Assembly: GCA_017591395.1 (NCBI GenBank)
Contig: WEDG01000725.1
Span: forward strand, 186,001-250,000
DNA from: Schistocephalus solidus
Taxonomy: Eukaryota; Platyhelminthes; Cestoda; Diphyllobothriidea; Diphyllobothriidae
DNA length: 64,000 bases
Direction: 5' to 3'
How positions within the stretch are numbered: the stretch's first letter is position 1; the number at the start of each line of letters is the position of its first letter. Below, one piece after another: positions 1 through 14,461 of the stretch. The position numbers were made by a program, and so were the translations under genes. The notes under the pieces were generated by a model. The model did not search any database. It saw nothing but the letters and a program-made list of their open reading frames with translations, and had not been told where the DNA came from.

Positions 1-1140
1 AACAGACCACTTGATCATCGGTGCTAATCTTGCGGGCTGCAAAAATGAAAAACAATTGAGTAATACTATCTGGGGTCAGCTACTTTAGTAAACAGAAGCG
101 CTACCCAATATACGATCAGACGGAGTTATTCGAGATCAAATAAATCGACCATTTTAGGGAAAACGATGGTTGCAGCAAAACCTAAGACATTTTATTTTCA
201 TAAAACGACAAGCTGTTCTTATCGGTTAAATGGGTGTGAGATTAGAAGAGCAGAATAATATTTAATATCAGCATAATTACAACTGCCGGTGGAGGATAAA
301 AGACAGTTTGCGACTGTCAAAATGTGCCTGCGAAAGCAACGGTCATCAGTGATGACGAAATTCCGGATGACCTCAAAGAGGAAGAATTCTGAAAACATTA
401 ACTAGTAACAGCAAACGTTCATGTAAATTTGAAAGTTTTACTAGCTAGGCAATCGATGGTCACTTATGCGACTTACTAGGGATGGATGTGGTTATGATAG
501 TTAATCATTCATCTGAAATTCGTGTACAAACGGTGGGAACAAAAAAGGAGTAGGACTTTACATACAGCCACCAGACGATCAAATTCAACAGCCGCTGAAC
601 CATGGATACCTGGAGGAAGCTTCTGGATTTACAGCTGGCGACAGTAGACAGCTCAGTGCAACTGGCGTAGTCACTGGAAGAAGCACTGGAATAATAAGCG
701 ATAAAGAGATAAATCACAGTCGTCATCAGGATAAGCTAATGTGGCTCGTTGTCCAGTGAGGTGTCTAGCCGTTTTTTTAATTGCACCCAGGGACATAAGA
801 CAAAGATGTGGACGAAGAGGAAAAATGCTTACAAATATTATTCGATGTGTTAATTTCATATTTATTCTACTTTTCGCATCTCACGCGCTGTCATGGAAAC
901 TTGCAAGCTTTGTATGGGAGTTGATTTCGACGCCGCAGAAGCCTAGCATGAACAGGGTAAAGTTTACTCTGTGGGTTTTCACTGCAGACACCACTCACAC
1001 CCGTCTTAAAATACTAAAAGTGTTTCAGATTAAACAACGTGCATAACTAAAATTGTCGTATTGATGATCCTGCAGCCTAATCCCATGGTTTTTCAGTTAC
1101 AGAAGGTGGCCGGCAATTAGGAAGGAGTCAGTGCCGCCAA
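1..1140. other. No recognisable gene
   Basis: Mixed-composition sequence with short open frames up to about 100 codons (for example 741-1046 on the plus strand). None has a motif, a domain or a compositional bias I recognise, and stops are frequent in all frames. No tRNA-like or retroelement sequence is seen. Confidence 0.5.
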
Positions 1141-1950
1141 ACTCTCAGTCCGCCAGTCAGCCACTCCACAAAAAACACACTGAACTGACCACGCGGTACG
1201 ATATATCCCGTCAGTTGGTAACCTTCCAAGCCACGGCTGTTGAACAGCGTCATACCTTCAAGCGCGTCAGATTGTTTACAGTGAGGAAAATGGGCCGAGC
1301 CATTGACCTCACTATCTCCTCCACCCCCGCAATCAGACCACCGTCCGAGCCGGTCGGTTGTTTGATGCAGGTGTGGGCTCAGCTGCCGATGAACTCGTCT
1401 ACGCGTATTACGTATACGACATGGCCCCCTAAACACAAGCCTCAGGATTACACGCAACAGGGCGTTGGACGTCTTACAGCTCACATGTGTGAGATAGCCA
1501 AATGTCGCGTTAAGAAGAAGCCATCGCAGCCTGACTCTTAGACCACCAGTCAGCCACTCCACACGACAATTTGACTGTCGTAGTCCGACGATGCCCAACG
1601 TATGCTCCATGGAAGGGTGGAGCAGGGACGGTGACTTGCGCGTGAATTAGTTTTAAGTGATAGTAGCCTTGCGCTGCAGCTACCGAACACTCTCCTCCTC
1701 CCCCACCTGAGCCCGGTGTCAAGACAGAGTCAAGAAGAACGGAGGCGGGAGAGGGCGCAGGTGGCTGGCGCGGCCGGAGCCGCCCCTGGGCGTGCCACCA
1801 CACCTGGCTCGGATCCCACGGAGTGGGAGTGCCATAAAGGCCACATTGAGAAGGAGCATCAGGATTACACGCAACAGGGCGTTGGACGTCTTACAGCTCA
1901 CATTTGTGAGAGTGCCAGAGGTCAGAAGTAGCCATCGTAGCCTGACTTTC
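1141..1950 (+). repeat. GC-rich dispersed repeat R1, copy 1 (rearranged)
   Basis: This GC-rich island in an AT-rich background shares long blocks with 14462-15020 and 25150-25905. Shared landmarks are CTCAGTCCGCCAGTCAGC, GTGAGGAAAATG, CAGGGACGGTGA, GAGAGGGCGCAGGT and CCCACGGAGT. Here the block order is rotated relative to the 25.2 kb copy: the downstream half (1141-1440) precedes the upstream half (1600-1860). The block starting TCAGGATTACACGCAACAGG occurs twice, at 1442 and 1859. Open frames across it, such as 1128-1610 minus, are by-products of GC richness and have no recognisable protein. A piece around 1755-1825 has spaced boxes like the A and B boxes of tRNA genes, so a tRNA-derived non-autonomous element is possible but unproven. 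Confidence 0.7.
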
Positions 1951-4104
1951 AAAATGGAGACTCGCCATTACACTCTACCAGGCTTAGCACTACGGTCGCA
2001 GCAGATTTCAGGTTTGGTGTAGCTTTGCAGGACGTCACTGCGACTGGAGGGCAAAGAGAAGGTTGAGGCAGCTTGCTTTCCGAAATCGGCCGACTGGAAC
2101 ACCAGACGAACGCAAGGTTAGTTTCACGCAAGAAACAATTTTACGCATCATTCAATGATACGTTTAATAAATAAGGGTTCTATGGGGATATGTCAGCTGT
2201 TTGACTTATGGTAAAACAAGTTCCCAAACGTCTCTTTATCGCAAGTCGTTCAATATCATCGTCGATATTGCTACCAGCAAAATAATCAATCACTACACCT
2301 ATATTAACATCGCTGACTATGGGATTTATCATGATTCTTTAGGTTTGTACCACACTGGAAAATTTGCATCAGGCCCTACTTCCTACGCGCATTCTTTTTC
2401 CGCTTGCCAGATGCACCAAAATCGTTGGTTTGCAAAAAGTGTCATGTTACGATGGACATTACAATTTTCAAACATATTTTTTCATTGTTTTCGTCCTGTA
2501 GGTGGCGTGGGAACGAGTGCGACTAACCCGTCTCTCCGAGACATATGAATACCCGGTCAATAGCTTATTCTACATGTAGAGATCGCATGCCGCAGCAACC
2601 GACTTGACAACAATCATAGCGCCCTGCGGGGTTGCTAAACGAGCAGCGTGTACAACATACCCCAAACCACCTCCCTCCATCTTCTTCAGCTCCAACACAC
2701 TGACTCTATCATCCAGGAGTTGTGGGAACAACTAGGTTAACTAAAATTTCCCTCCAAGACATATATATATACTCTGCTAATAGCTCAAAAACTCAAAATC
2801 AATGTACTTCTAGTGGCTGGATGATAAATTAGCGAAAACAGAGGTTTATAGCTGGGCTGTCCAAGCTATAAAGCCGTCTTGGTTGCTCACGTGTCCTTAC
2901 AACTGAGTTGGTAGTGTAATGGTAGTGTAATGTTACAATGAGTACTTCAAGCAGTTAGGAAAGAAGTGGAGCCGGACTTCACCTTCGTTGAAAAGCACTC
3001 ATCTAGTCCTTTAAGTCTAGATCTTGCAGCATGTCTCAAAAATAGAGAGGAGTCATTTTTTAATATCCACTGAAACTAGCATAGGCATACAAAAAATGCT
3101 GAAAAATACAAGGGCGACGGAAATAACCTTTTCGGGCTCATTGTCTTGCAGGTATTGATCAAAAATATGAACATGCATATGTTAACATTCATAAATGAAA
3201 AAATTCGTTTCTTAATTTTCAGAAAAGAAGACAATTAGGCAATTGGAAAGTGTGATTGAGGATCAAATATTAGATTTACTAGGTATAGAAGTTGTTCTGG
3301 TTATACCGCATGCATCGTAACTGCGTTAAAAGATGCAGTAGTCTAGAGAGTTAAAACAGGGTGCTGATTGATTACAGTTATCTAAGTACCGTTAGAAGCC
3401 ATAGCAAAACATTTATCAGTGTGCCATTCAAAATTTTCCAAGTATGCGTAGACATATATGAGAAGGGAAAAATTTTAGTGGCAATGTTTCTTTTTCAGTT
3501 CGTTTTTTGACTTTCTACAGACTGTCATGCCAACTTGCATACTTCACCTTAGAATTCATGTAGACACCTCAGAAAAAAATCCGTCGGGTTCAATCATAAC
3601 ATTTTCCTGAAGAATCAGGAATGCGGCAATTCTATATTAATTTTAGCAGAAGTGAATATAAATTAAAATCTAGGAATTAGAAAATTACTGTCGCAGCAGA
3701 CTTTATGCAATTCCGAAGCAAAACGAGAGTTGTGGTGGGAGATTAGGCAAAGCATAATTTTATGGCTTGGAATTCATTTATGGTGCGCACTTATAATTGC
3801 AAAAAAAATATTTAATGGCCCAGTTAAGAAGATTTATCTGAGATGAACCGAAGAATTTTATTTTTTATTCGAGTCAGTCTATTAATATTTAAATGTGACA
3901 TGGTAAATATAGACATTGAGACGAGCGTAGAAGAAAGCAAAGTACAGTAATACCCCGAAATTCATGAAGCTTATGTTTCGAGACCCGATAAATTTTGAAA
4001 AAGCATATAAAAAGGCATATTCATACCTGTCTTCATAAGATAAACAGCATATATGTCTTAAAACCACTTCATACAAACGTAATAATTGAACCTGTAGAGT
4101 TGTT
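1951..4104. other. No recognisable gene
   Basis: AT-rich sequence downstream of R1. The 2201-2548 plus-strand frame (115 codons) has no recognisable domain. A tiny repeat of GGTAGTGTAAT lies near 2911-2930 and a short TA tract near 2760. Nothing else is supported. Confidence 0.5.
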
Positions 4105-4180
4105 TAATATAACGTACACAGTGCTCATACTTGCACGTTCTGTAATATAACGTACACAGTGTTCATACTTGCACGTCTAC
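4105..4180. repeat. 38-bp tandem duplication
   Basis: Two adjacent near-identical units start at 4105 and 4143, each beginning TAATATAACGTACACAGTG and ending near TTGCACGT. The period is 38 bp, with one substitution in the core. It looks like a local slippage duplication with no associated gene. Confidence 0.85.
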
Positions 4181-7100
4181 TTTGCACTACATTGCGTCCG
4201 CTTGCGTCTTCTCTGTGGCTTTCAACTCTCCTAGTGTTGATAGTCATTTTTTATTCTTTTAGCGTTGAAATGGAAATAATCTAAGTAGATGTGCAATCCA
4301 AGCGGATACAGTCCATAGAACATTAGTTTATAGTATTAGAATTTGTATGCAGGTCTTAATTTCGAGCATATGATGTTCGAAGCGTAAGAGAAGCAAATTA
4401 AGCACCCATTACGGTGTATAAAAATAATACATGTAGTATTATTCGATGCAGTTCCACACTTTATTTTTACGAAATCCGTGGCATTTGTTTTTATTTTTAA
4501 TATATTTATGCGTCAAATGATATAAACTACGCAGCGGTCCCGCAAAAATTTATGAATTTAATCTGCTGGACGCGGCAATTTTAACTGTTCAGTTCCAAGG
4601 AAACAGAAACGTATATTCGAGAGGTCGAAGTTTTGGAACTGGACACGTTTCTTGTAGCAGTACCCTAAATCAAAGGAAGAGACAAAATGAAGTCATTTTT
4701 CGTCCTTGCAGAGGCATAAATTAGGCTTTTTGACTGCTTATGACAGAGGTTGCAACCCGGCGTAGAGAGATCGGTCGACTCCCGAAAAGATCAAATATTG
4801 GGCGAAGAATTGCAGTGCGGATATTGAAAAGCTCAGATGAGAGAAATAAGCTGGAGGCAGGGAACAATGTTCCCCTTTGAATCAGTAACGTTTGCGCTGA
4901 CACGTACGCTTCGACGCTAAATCGTATGGGTTGGATCAGTATTCGCTTGATGGGAGCTTTGACGGGCAGTGTCAATGATAATGTACCAGAAGGAACAACA
5001 GCATTCTGTGCACAGAAAGTTATCTGCACTGACGATGGTTAGAGTGAGAGAATGATCAATGTACGACTAATCAAACTTTTCTAATGGATGGCGTCATCAC
5101 GACATACGTTTTAAAATACGAATTTGCCGTCCGTGCTGTCTGTGAGACTGACGAAAATATATTCTGCAGATGTTAGCTCTATTTTGACTGTGCGTGGTAG
5201 GTAATTCTTGCAGGCACCCCCGTCTAGCGATGGCAGAACGCTTCTGGCATTGCCATGTTCTCTCATTTATCTTGGATACATCGATACATCGAATGAAAAC
5301 CTGAAACGACCAGGTCCGGGGTCGCTTCTGTTGCCACCAAAGTGTGGAATGTCCTCCGCAACTCCGCTCTCCCAACGTAGAAACCTAAGTTGATTTATAG
5401 GCGTTATAAGCCCACGAAATACTAAATACAAACTGCAGCTATCGTAACTTTTGGTCATCTTGGCTGGATGCGTTGCGTAAGTAAGGTGAGCTCATTTTTC
5501 CATCCAAACGCGTACTATTAGCCCAGTTTTCTAGCAACCCAGTTATAGTTCTGCACATAGGCCAAGTAAGGGTTGAGGCAGCACGTGTAGAGTAAAATAG
5601 GCTGAGACATATGCAAAAAGGAAATAATATTATAAGCTGAAAATGTCAAATAATTGCCGGGTAGTTTCACAAAAGTACTCAGACGGGACTGATATTGATT
5701 AAATGGTTAAAAGACCTCTTAAAGATTCCATTTTGATGCGAGTTTGTATGTGGACTTCTGCATTTTGGATGGTAATGATGAAAGTTAGAAGAAAATGTGA
5801 TGGCTAGACGTTCCGGATTCTTACTCGAACCCATCATCGGAGACAGTTGCAGACAGTTTAAACCGTAACGGCATTTACTTTGTTTTTTTCATGCCATCGT
5901 GGAGTTCTTTTCCCAGTGTTGTACTGATGGAATGGTCTTTTCCACATCTGACAGGTTTTATAGTAAAGCGTACATCAGGCAGTCAAAACAATCTGCTTTC
6001 AGTTAAGGACACTCTAACGCTGTTATAAGGCTGCTTAACACGAACCCTAATCAAAACAAAAATGAACGGAGAGCTTGCAACCTAATAAGGATATAAATGG
6101 CCCCAAAAAAAGCTAATAATTATCTTGGGAAGTAGAATTACATCTTTGAAGAGAGACGGGTTTGAAAAATGGCGTTTTTTGTACTTTCTGCGCAAAACAT
6201 TTCGAGTAATCATTTTATCAAAAGCATAATCTGCGCAGTTGGCTGGAATACCGCTGAGTCGTGGGCCGCCATTGTAGCAGCTGTAAACGACCTTGGGCTT
6301 AAGCCACACTTCAGTAAGTTTTTCAATCGCATTTAAATTTTAGCTTTCCTCTAAGAAACGTTTTTTGGTCCTTGTCAAAGATTCATGAGTTTTTGCACCT
6401 ACTAAAAACAAATAGCATCGGTACAGACTACTTGATAGTAAGCTCCATATAGCGTCTCGTCTACTGCAGAGGGGGGATTCATTATGCTTTTCTCATTTCA
6501 CCGTTCTTTGAAACACCTTGTTGGTTTTCCTAACGTACCAGCATGCCAAAAGCCTGCATATCAAACAAAATAACATAGCCGAGTCAGCTTATAGAAAACA
6601 AATATCCAATGCTGAAAACACCGCGATGGCCATTTCAATCTGTAGAAAAAGTAATCAACCTCTGGTCTGGATATCCTGGGATTCAAATCTGGCTAATAAA
6701 CCAGGAATAGCTATCCTGGTATCTCAATTTTTTGTCTATACTATTTTCTGCATAAACCTGCTACAGTATGTGAATACCAGGTAGTGTGTGGTACGCGTAG
6801 ACGTACTTTTGAACTTTGGCAGCCAGGGCGCCTGAGCATGCATCCTCATTGGAGGCTGTTAGCTGAAGTAGAAGACACTGTGGTAGACGCGAATGAAGTT
6901 GACCTCCATGTAAACTAATTTATGCGCATCAATAGCACTGAGCTTACTCAATGGGCCAAACCGGCGAACATTATCGCTCGCAACGGGCAAAGTCTCGTCA
7001 ATATTTACCACAGGATTATCTGCACCTGTGCGGTTGACCGCAAGGTTTGTAAATTAAACTCTAGGACGCAACGGCAAGAATATGTTCCATAAACTGATCT

Positions 7101-9543
7101 GCAAGTAACCCATCCATGATAATTAATATACGCTCCATTCTATTCATCCTCTTCCGCGTGATGGTAACTTGAAAATTGCCGGTGACACCTGCGTTTAGCG
7201 GTTCATGAGATTTTACTTCAATCAGGTTTCACTCGACTACACCGAGCATGTTTTTGTGCTCTCTTTCTCTCTCTATCTGACTCTCGTGATTTTTAAACGT
7301 TTCCATGATTATTCCAACTGTTTTATGTTATGTGGGATCGTTCACCATCGCAGGACTTGTTAAAATCATGACAGAGAAGGAAATGTGGTGCCTCGACAAC
7401 ATCAACGTTCTTCAATAGACTGGACAGGGGAGCTCAGAGCCACTTCTTTATCACAGGAGGAAACGATGAATTTCAGATCTGCTGCGCTATCTTGAAGGTT
7501 GGAAGTTTTTGAGTTTCAGTAGCGTCCTGATAGAAAGCACTTTGGTCCCGATATGGCTACAGTTTACCTGTGTCTGACGGGTTTGTTTTGCCTTTTAGTT
7601 CTCGAGGTTATAATTTGGTTGGTATTTATTGCTCTATTGTTATCATACATTCTTTTAAAACTCAAGGTTATCATCTCTTCCAGTCGAATCTCGTTAAAAT
7701 ATTGTTCAGACCTTTTACGGAGATATATTTGCGCCGCATTCGGCGTTAAGTTACCCCCACTCTGGGGCTAAATTGTGTCAGTTTCTGTGGAGTGCGTAGG
7801 AAACGTTGTATGAAGGCTAAATAGCTTAGCATCTACGTACACTTGATTGTACAAATTCAGATGAACTAGTACTAACATTCGCATCGAAAGGTAAAGCTGT
7901 TGTTAAGAAGAGCATCACGTCAAGATTTTCGGGTGGATGGCAAATGTCAACGTCTGACAAGAACAGGAATTTTACTGGTAAAATCTCAAAGACACTAGGA
8001 GGCCTCTCAAATGAGACTCTAAATTTGCAGGTGCCAAGTTCACAAGGCCACATGTTCTGAAGTTGACTTATTAAACTTTTAGAGGGGAGGGGAATTAATG
8101 CAGTGATATTGGTCCAAATTAGGAATGAGACCCATATCTGGACAATCACTGGACCTCTCTCTTCTTATTTGCCAGTTAACACCTTCTACTTGCATACTTA
8201 TTCCTTGCACAGAGTCGGTAGGACGTTGGTTCCTTGTACTGCCCTGGAGCACATTCAATTTCTCCTCATAAGACCTCTAAATTTGGCTTCTTGAGTAAAT
8301 TTTAATTTTGAATTTCACCGTCAGTTCCCGCATTGGGAAATATGAACACCTAAGTTAATAACAGTACCGACTGCATGCAACAGATTGAAACGAATGTCAA
8401 TTTTGCTGTGCAGCAAAATAAAGCCATGTCAAAAATCGAGCATGCCAACCATTTGAGTGGATCGCTTGCCAATTCTCTCTGCTCAACATAGCAAACCGAA
8501 TATTTTGATGTGATGGCAGTTCAAAAACCTAATTTTCATAAAGCCGTTAACGGAGTATCGTAGCATTCGTTTGTAATAACTTATTTTGGGCAAACTGTCC
8601 GTGGTAGAAACCTTTGAGAATCAAAAACATGCACAAGTGGATATAATCTGATTAGAAACCCCAAATCTTTGGCAATTGATGAGAGCTCTGAGCCGTCCAA
8701 ACCACGTCCAATGACACAAAAAATCCATGGAAAGTATCGGCTTCCTGGGATGTCAGTTTTATTAAATGCAAGAACCGTTATTGCTCTTCTGAGTCCTAAC
8801 ATTAGTTACAATTCGAGACGCTCCCTAGAGAACGTTAGCTTTGTATGCATTTATACGTCATTTTTAGGACAGGAACATGGGAAAAACTCACATTGGAGTA
8901 TCTATCACGCCGCCAAAAGCTACCTCATTAAACGGGAATCCCCGTTGACCTAACTCACCGGTATTGTGCCTTTCATATAGAACACGGCTGTGCTGTTTAA
9001 TTATATTCTAATTTTTGAGGAAACTCGGTTTGAGTCTCTCAAGATGAATTAAAAAATCTCTCATTACTAGATAGAGGCGTGCTTTTTTAGCCAACAAAAA
9101 TAAATTAAGTAAAGTCTACTGCAACAGCTAATATACCTGCCATTACTTATTTTATCCACTGCTTATCAGGGTCGAATGCTGGTATGGCACTTCAATAAAG
9201 ATTTAATAAAGAGTAAATTCTGATAACAGTAACGAGTAATACAGGAAAGAGGTTGAACTCTCTAGAAGATCAAAGGAATGCCTGCACACCGGTGAGAAAA
9301 GCTCTGGTCTAGCTCTCTGGCCTCGTAATTGTTGAAGAACGAGCAGGTTTTCATTAGGTTTTAATGTGTATAAAATAGATTTTTAACGTGTAAAAATGCC
9401 ATGTTTCTGAAATTGCTGCGCAATCTATCTTCATAAGTGTTATATATTTTTATGTAAACCTGTTTACTATCGTCATTTATTTATTTGTCTGCCAGACGCG
9501 GTGAATGTTAAAATTATTGAAATTATATTTTGAAAAGCATATT
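4181..9543. other. AT-rich interval without recognisable gene
   Basis: Frames of 60-107 codons occur on both strands (4721-5029 minus, 5097-5375 minus, 7826-8149 minus, 8669-8953 plus). None shows a domain motif, repeated structure or transposon signature that I recognise. No SINE heads or PLE tails were found. A short CT-rich run lies at about 7258-7290. Confidence 0.45.
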
Positions 9544-9544
9544 C

Positions 9545-9577
<33 letters not shown>

Positions 9578-9580
9578 TGT
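9544..9580. repeat. Compound microsatellite (CT)n(GT)10
   Basis: A run of CT dinucleotides passes directly into ten GT dinucleotides ending at 9580. This is a simple-sequence locus, probably length-polymorphic. A frame starting inside it at 9561 is meaningless. Confidence 0.95.
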
Positions 9581-12500
9581 CACGTTTCCGTTCTTAAAAA
9601 GGATACATAACAAGCATTTTACAAAAAAACGATATTTCAACTGTCACAAGCTATGCTATTTACGGTTGCTCAATATGTCGGATATAGCAGTACAGATTTG
9701 CGAACCATTTTCTATACTCTTCCCTTCATACACCTCAAACCTCCTGATGCATCGATAATTGGTTTGTATACCCTATAAAATCGCTTTATCAGCTGTCGGT
9801 ACTAGCTTTAACAACGAAGTTCTGGGTAAGCTCACAAGCTCGAAAATAACCACTGAGCTTGGCACCTGACCAATCTTAATTTTTCTTAACTATAAGACGA
9901 ATTTTGAAACTGGGATTCATTGTTACAATCAGAATTATATAAGATACTCAAACAAAACGAATGTTCGAAGGCTTCAGCCAATTTAACGACGCTTTAGTGC
10001 CTGCATACTATTTTTTAATTCAGCAGTCGACTTTAATTATGAAAAATGTACAGCAATTACATAAGTTGCCTAAATGCACGCTTCTTTAACTGGTTAACAC
10101 TTTAAAATTGGTTTAGTGGAACTGTTTAATATCCAATCTCCCATTTGATAAAGAAGAATGTATTGTTTAAAGGGGAGGGGATAGCATTAAGGTAAACAAG
10201 CTTTCAATGAGAGGTTGCAGGAAGTATAGAATTTTGCATTGGTAGTCCATATAGCTTTGCACACGACACAAGTGTCCGCATTTGTCTTTTTTATCTTTCT
10301 GCACAGTTTAAAACTACACTGCAAGAGCTGAGTATCCGCACGAATACGAGAGATCGCTTCGTAAGCATCGGACAATAATCTCGAACAGAGCATTAAAACA
10401 ATGCGCTGAGAACCGACTAAAAAGTGCCACAACGAAGATCAACGAGCTACATCGTATTCTGTATCAACACACGACAATCGTAGACGAATAATCCAAAAAA
10501 GAACGAAATCAATTTTGCAGCTACGTTCATACCGTCCACAAAAAACGTACAGAAGGGAAATAGATAAAACTTATTCGCAGTGTTAACCGGGTGAAGGCGT
10601 AAGCAACTTTTACAAATGCTCCGGAGTGGTACGTGCCTGATCGAAGTATTAGACCTAGGCCAAAAACTCGGCATCTGCGTTTAAACCTGCGACAGCGACA
10701 AAGCAGTAACCCAGATAATTGCCGTACACCTTCCCCCTGTCCTCGCCATCCCTCGACTAGACTAAAACCCCTGACCTCTGAACGCCCTCAACCTACTCCC
10801 CCATACTTGCTGCTTATTGGATGCTTAAACCTTTGTTACTCTACCCTCCCTGATATTAGTGTAAAGGCCTGATCATGAATAATCGACAGCGTACGTTCGC
10901 CAAACTTGACTTCTTAAATGCTTATATGGTGTCATCGCGAAACTTAAATCTGATAAATTAAGCGCCATTTTGTGTATGCAAGGTTTTATTTCCAGAAAAT
11001 AGCTTCGCCTCTCTTGAGATCTCTAAAATGGCCCTGCAAGGCTGAATGCATTTTGTCATTAAGACTTAACCACTGCTCGGTTTACCATTAAACAGAAACA
11101 AAACCTTGACACAAGCAACAACTGGTCATTGAAATTTAGCCGCCATTTTTTACTGCTCACTATTCACCTGTAAATCTTCTTATACGTACGTCGTTTGGCT
11201 AATTTTGCCCACTTAATATGGATTTTAACCCTCTTTTTTATCCGAACTATGGTAATTTGTACATCAGTGCACTACGCTGGCATTGTATTCGAAGCAGGTG
11301 CAATTCGATCTACATTTTGAAACGCATTCGAGGACGATTGTTCATGAGGTCGATAGCTGCACTCTTCAGTCAATTATTTATTATACTCCGTTGTTTTGTG
11401 GTTTGTGTGCCCAATTTGATGCACGATTAATGGAGAAAATATTTTGCTGAAAGTTTGGGAATTATACATTAAGTTAAAGCGTACCTCTCTCTCAATTAGC
11501 TAAATGCCATCAGCATTGGTAATGTAAAGGCGCAGAAGATTACAGAAGTTAAGACTGTGTCTTTTCGGTCGACAGCTCACACTCAGTTCGCTAATCTCAA
11601 CCAACTTCATTTCCATGTTAATTATGCAACTGCGCCTTTATCGGTAACCCTATGACTGTATTTTAAAGTAGCAGACTTCCGTTGCTACTAACAGGGAGCG
11701 CCACCCGCTTGTCTTAGGCAAACTAACGGCAATAAAATGTAGAAAGTTCTTCTGTTGCAGCTATTTTTCTTATTGTCTTTTGTGGCGGTAAAAGCTTTCC
11801 TTGTGATTTATACATGTATCTACTAATACTATTTGCACTTGAAGGTCCATTCGCTCTTCCGGTGGAAGCTCAACTGAAAGCAGGGCAATTTAGTAAAATT
11901 TCACTCTAAGTAACTTTAAAATCAAATAAACAAAACTGATGATCCACAGAATCCCATTTTATGTTTAGCTCTTGCTTTTTAAATGGGTTTTAAAAAGGCA
12001 ATAGGCAGTTATCCGGAATAAGTCCTTCACTCGCCCATAAACGTCGTCATTTTCGATTGGTTCCCAAATCGGAACAAATAATTACTTTCAATAAATACAC
12101 CTAGCTGCCGAAAGGCATAATCTTTCTAGCAAAATTGCTTTTTTTCCCAGATATTCACGGGCATCTTTATTTAAAAGTGTCGACTTAAACATTACTTGGC
12201 AGCTCCAATTACTCGGCAACGGACAGAAATATGTGTTGAACAAAGCGTCAAACGAAATATTGTCAATTAAAAGAAACCTAAGATATTCACTAGAAGTACT
12301 ACTATGTTGGTGTTAAATTGAAGTTTTCTTAAAGATATTTCGAAATGTCAAAAATTTCATAGTCATGTTTTGAAAAATATGAAGTCAGCTCATGCAAATA
12401 ACTAGGTAAATGAATCAGCAAACGTAAATCAAAAGGTTAAATGCTTTTATGCAGTTTGCATTTAAATATCTTCAAGGCGTTAGTCGAGCATTAAGTCTAG

Positions 12501-14394
12501 AAGTTATTCAAATGGCTAATGCTCGAATTTAGGCTCCAAAAATGCTTTGAAAAAACATGTTGCATATTTTTATCTTTTCGTGCAATTCGGGTTGCGCTTG
12601 AACAAGGCAACGGCTGGATTTGTGAAATAGGGGCCTCACGGCTACGATAGTCCCAAGAAGTTTATGTCATGTGGCCGGTGAATAACCTGACCTTTACTCA
12701 GCAGCTGCAACTATAAACACAAGATAAGTTCTTTTTCTGAGAAATATATTGCAGTTTTAGATGATCGATGAGTGCGCTGACTTCCAGGAGGTCCTTCAAA
12801 TATCCGTTGATACTGCAAAGTTTTTAATTATTTTAATTGATATCTCAAAATAGTAGGCACTGTATCTTTTTTCAGTAAATTGCCTCAAAAGAAAACAGTC
12901 TATGGAGGCATTTACCTTGGTAAAACAAAATACGTCGAGGCATTCTTTTTTTAGACACATAGCGAATTAAAGCACGTGGTTCGTGTGATACATGTTCACC
13001 TGATTAATTTTGCAATGTTTTCTGAAAAGCCTATTTATAAAGTCATTAACTTGAGGACTTCGCTAAAAGGTGCTCATTAATTTCATCATTATACACATGA
13101 AATTCAAGCAAAGCGTATAACCTTCTAGCTATTTAATTCATTTGACTGGAAGAACACTGATACCTTTTCTGTTGCAGCCGGCAAAATGCAGTAAGCTATT
13201 TTTATTTGAGCCCTTTTTCACTATCTTTGCCTCCTTTCATTCTTTGTCTTATGATTTTAAACGCTTCCGGCAATGGCCATGTAACTACCAACATATTCTC
13301 TGAAGTGCTAATAGACAACCCGCTCCGGTTATAAATTGCACATATACATGGACTGATTTGTGCAAGAATTATCTCACCATCCTCTTCGAGGTTAAAAATA
13401 TCTGCGCAATAATGGGGCTATTCGCTGTTTTTGGAATATTTTGCACGAACCTTGCAAAATTGAAACAAATTGTTTTGTATAGGTGTTATTACTGCTATTA
13501 AGAGCATAAAAGCATACGAAGTTTCAAATATGAATTTTGGAGGACGGCAAGATTCTATCTTGTTCACACGATATTCTTTTCAAGTTAACGAATATTTATT
13601 TTTGATACACTTTATGATTAAAATTACCTTCGTCTAGTCTTTAAGTACGCGCTGGTGAATGACAATGATCTAGGGCAGTCATTAACAAAGGAGATCGTTT
13701 CACTATAGATTACAATTGACTGCCACATAAAGTTTTAAACCTTTTCTTGATGCTATTACCGATAAAGTCATTATGCTTGAAAAATGGATTTTTGTTCTTC
13801 AAAAATTGGATGAATAAATAATATTAAAGTGGGTGATGAAGTGTCTCACAATGGTCGTTTGGATATTAGTCACTTAATAGACCTGTCTTTTAACCCTTTA
13901 TATGTCTTCGCAATGATTTCGAACAACATGCTGGCCATTTTTAAAAAATAGCATATTCCTCCTTGAAGTTGTTCATAACAGACTGTGGCAGATAATATGT
14001 CAAAGGATGAATAATTTGCGCGTTCCGCAAACATACCAATTTTCTGAAAACCATAGCCGCCTTTTCCTTCATGCGCGAGACTTTAGTGTCTTCAAAGCTA
14101 GACTAAACATGCCGATTTGTGCGTCTTTTCTGTAAGATTAAGTAAATTTATGTGGGCCCCGTCAGTCATTCGAGAAGTTGAGACCTCAATCCCGTTTTTT
14201 CTCAAAGCTTAATTTCTGAAGATGGCCGGAAAAATATAAAGTAAATACAGATTTTATCCTTAGATCCGTTTTTGAAGTTCTCCCTAGTAAATTTGCATAA
14301 ACAAAGAATTTGAATCAACAATAAAAATAGGGACTATGAGGTTCATTTAGAGCTTGCTCGACATCGGCAATCAGCCATACCGAACCTAATAACT
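9581..14394. other. AT-rich interval without recognisable gene
   Basis: Long AT-rich stretch. Between about 10630 and 10860 there is a C-rich patch giving a proline/arginine-rich frame, with no homology I can name. No other structure is seen on either strand. Confidence 0.45.
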
Positions 14395-14460
14395 GGATAA
14401 CCTGGGATTCGAACCCGGGTTCTTCGGGCCTTTTGTGCTAACCAGCCTTACGTTAGTCAG
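14395..14460 (-). mobile_element. tRNA-derived SINE head fragment
   Basis: Read on the minus strand, this has a clear RNA polymerase III B box (GGGTTCGAATCCCAGG) with a D-arm-like GGTTAGCAC upstream at tRNA-like spacing. The anticodon region is decayed and no 3' body typical of the other SINEs here follows. A decayed tRNA pseudogene is the alternative. It abuts R1 copy 2. Confidence 0.55.
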
Positions 14461-14461
14461 T

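Noticed and set aside
1128..1952. Overlapping 60-160-codon frames on both strands as genes.
   Set aside because: They lie in the GC-rich R1 repeat, where stops are rare by composition; the corresponding frames are not conserved between R1 copies.
10633..10872. Proline/arginine-rich frame as a protein gene.
   Set aside because: Compositional effect of a C-rich patch; no motif, no supporting context.
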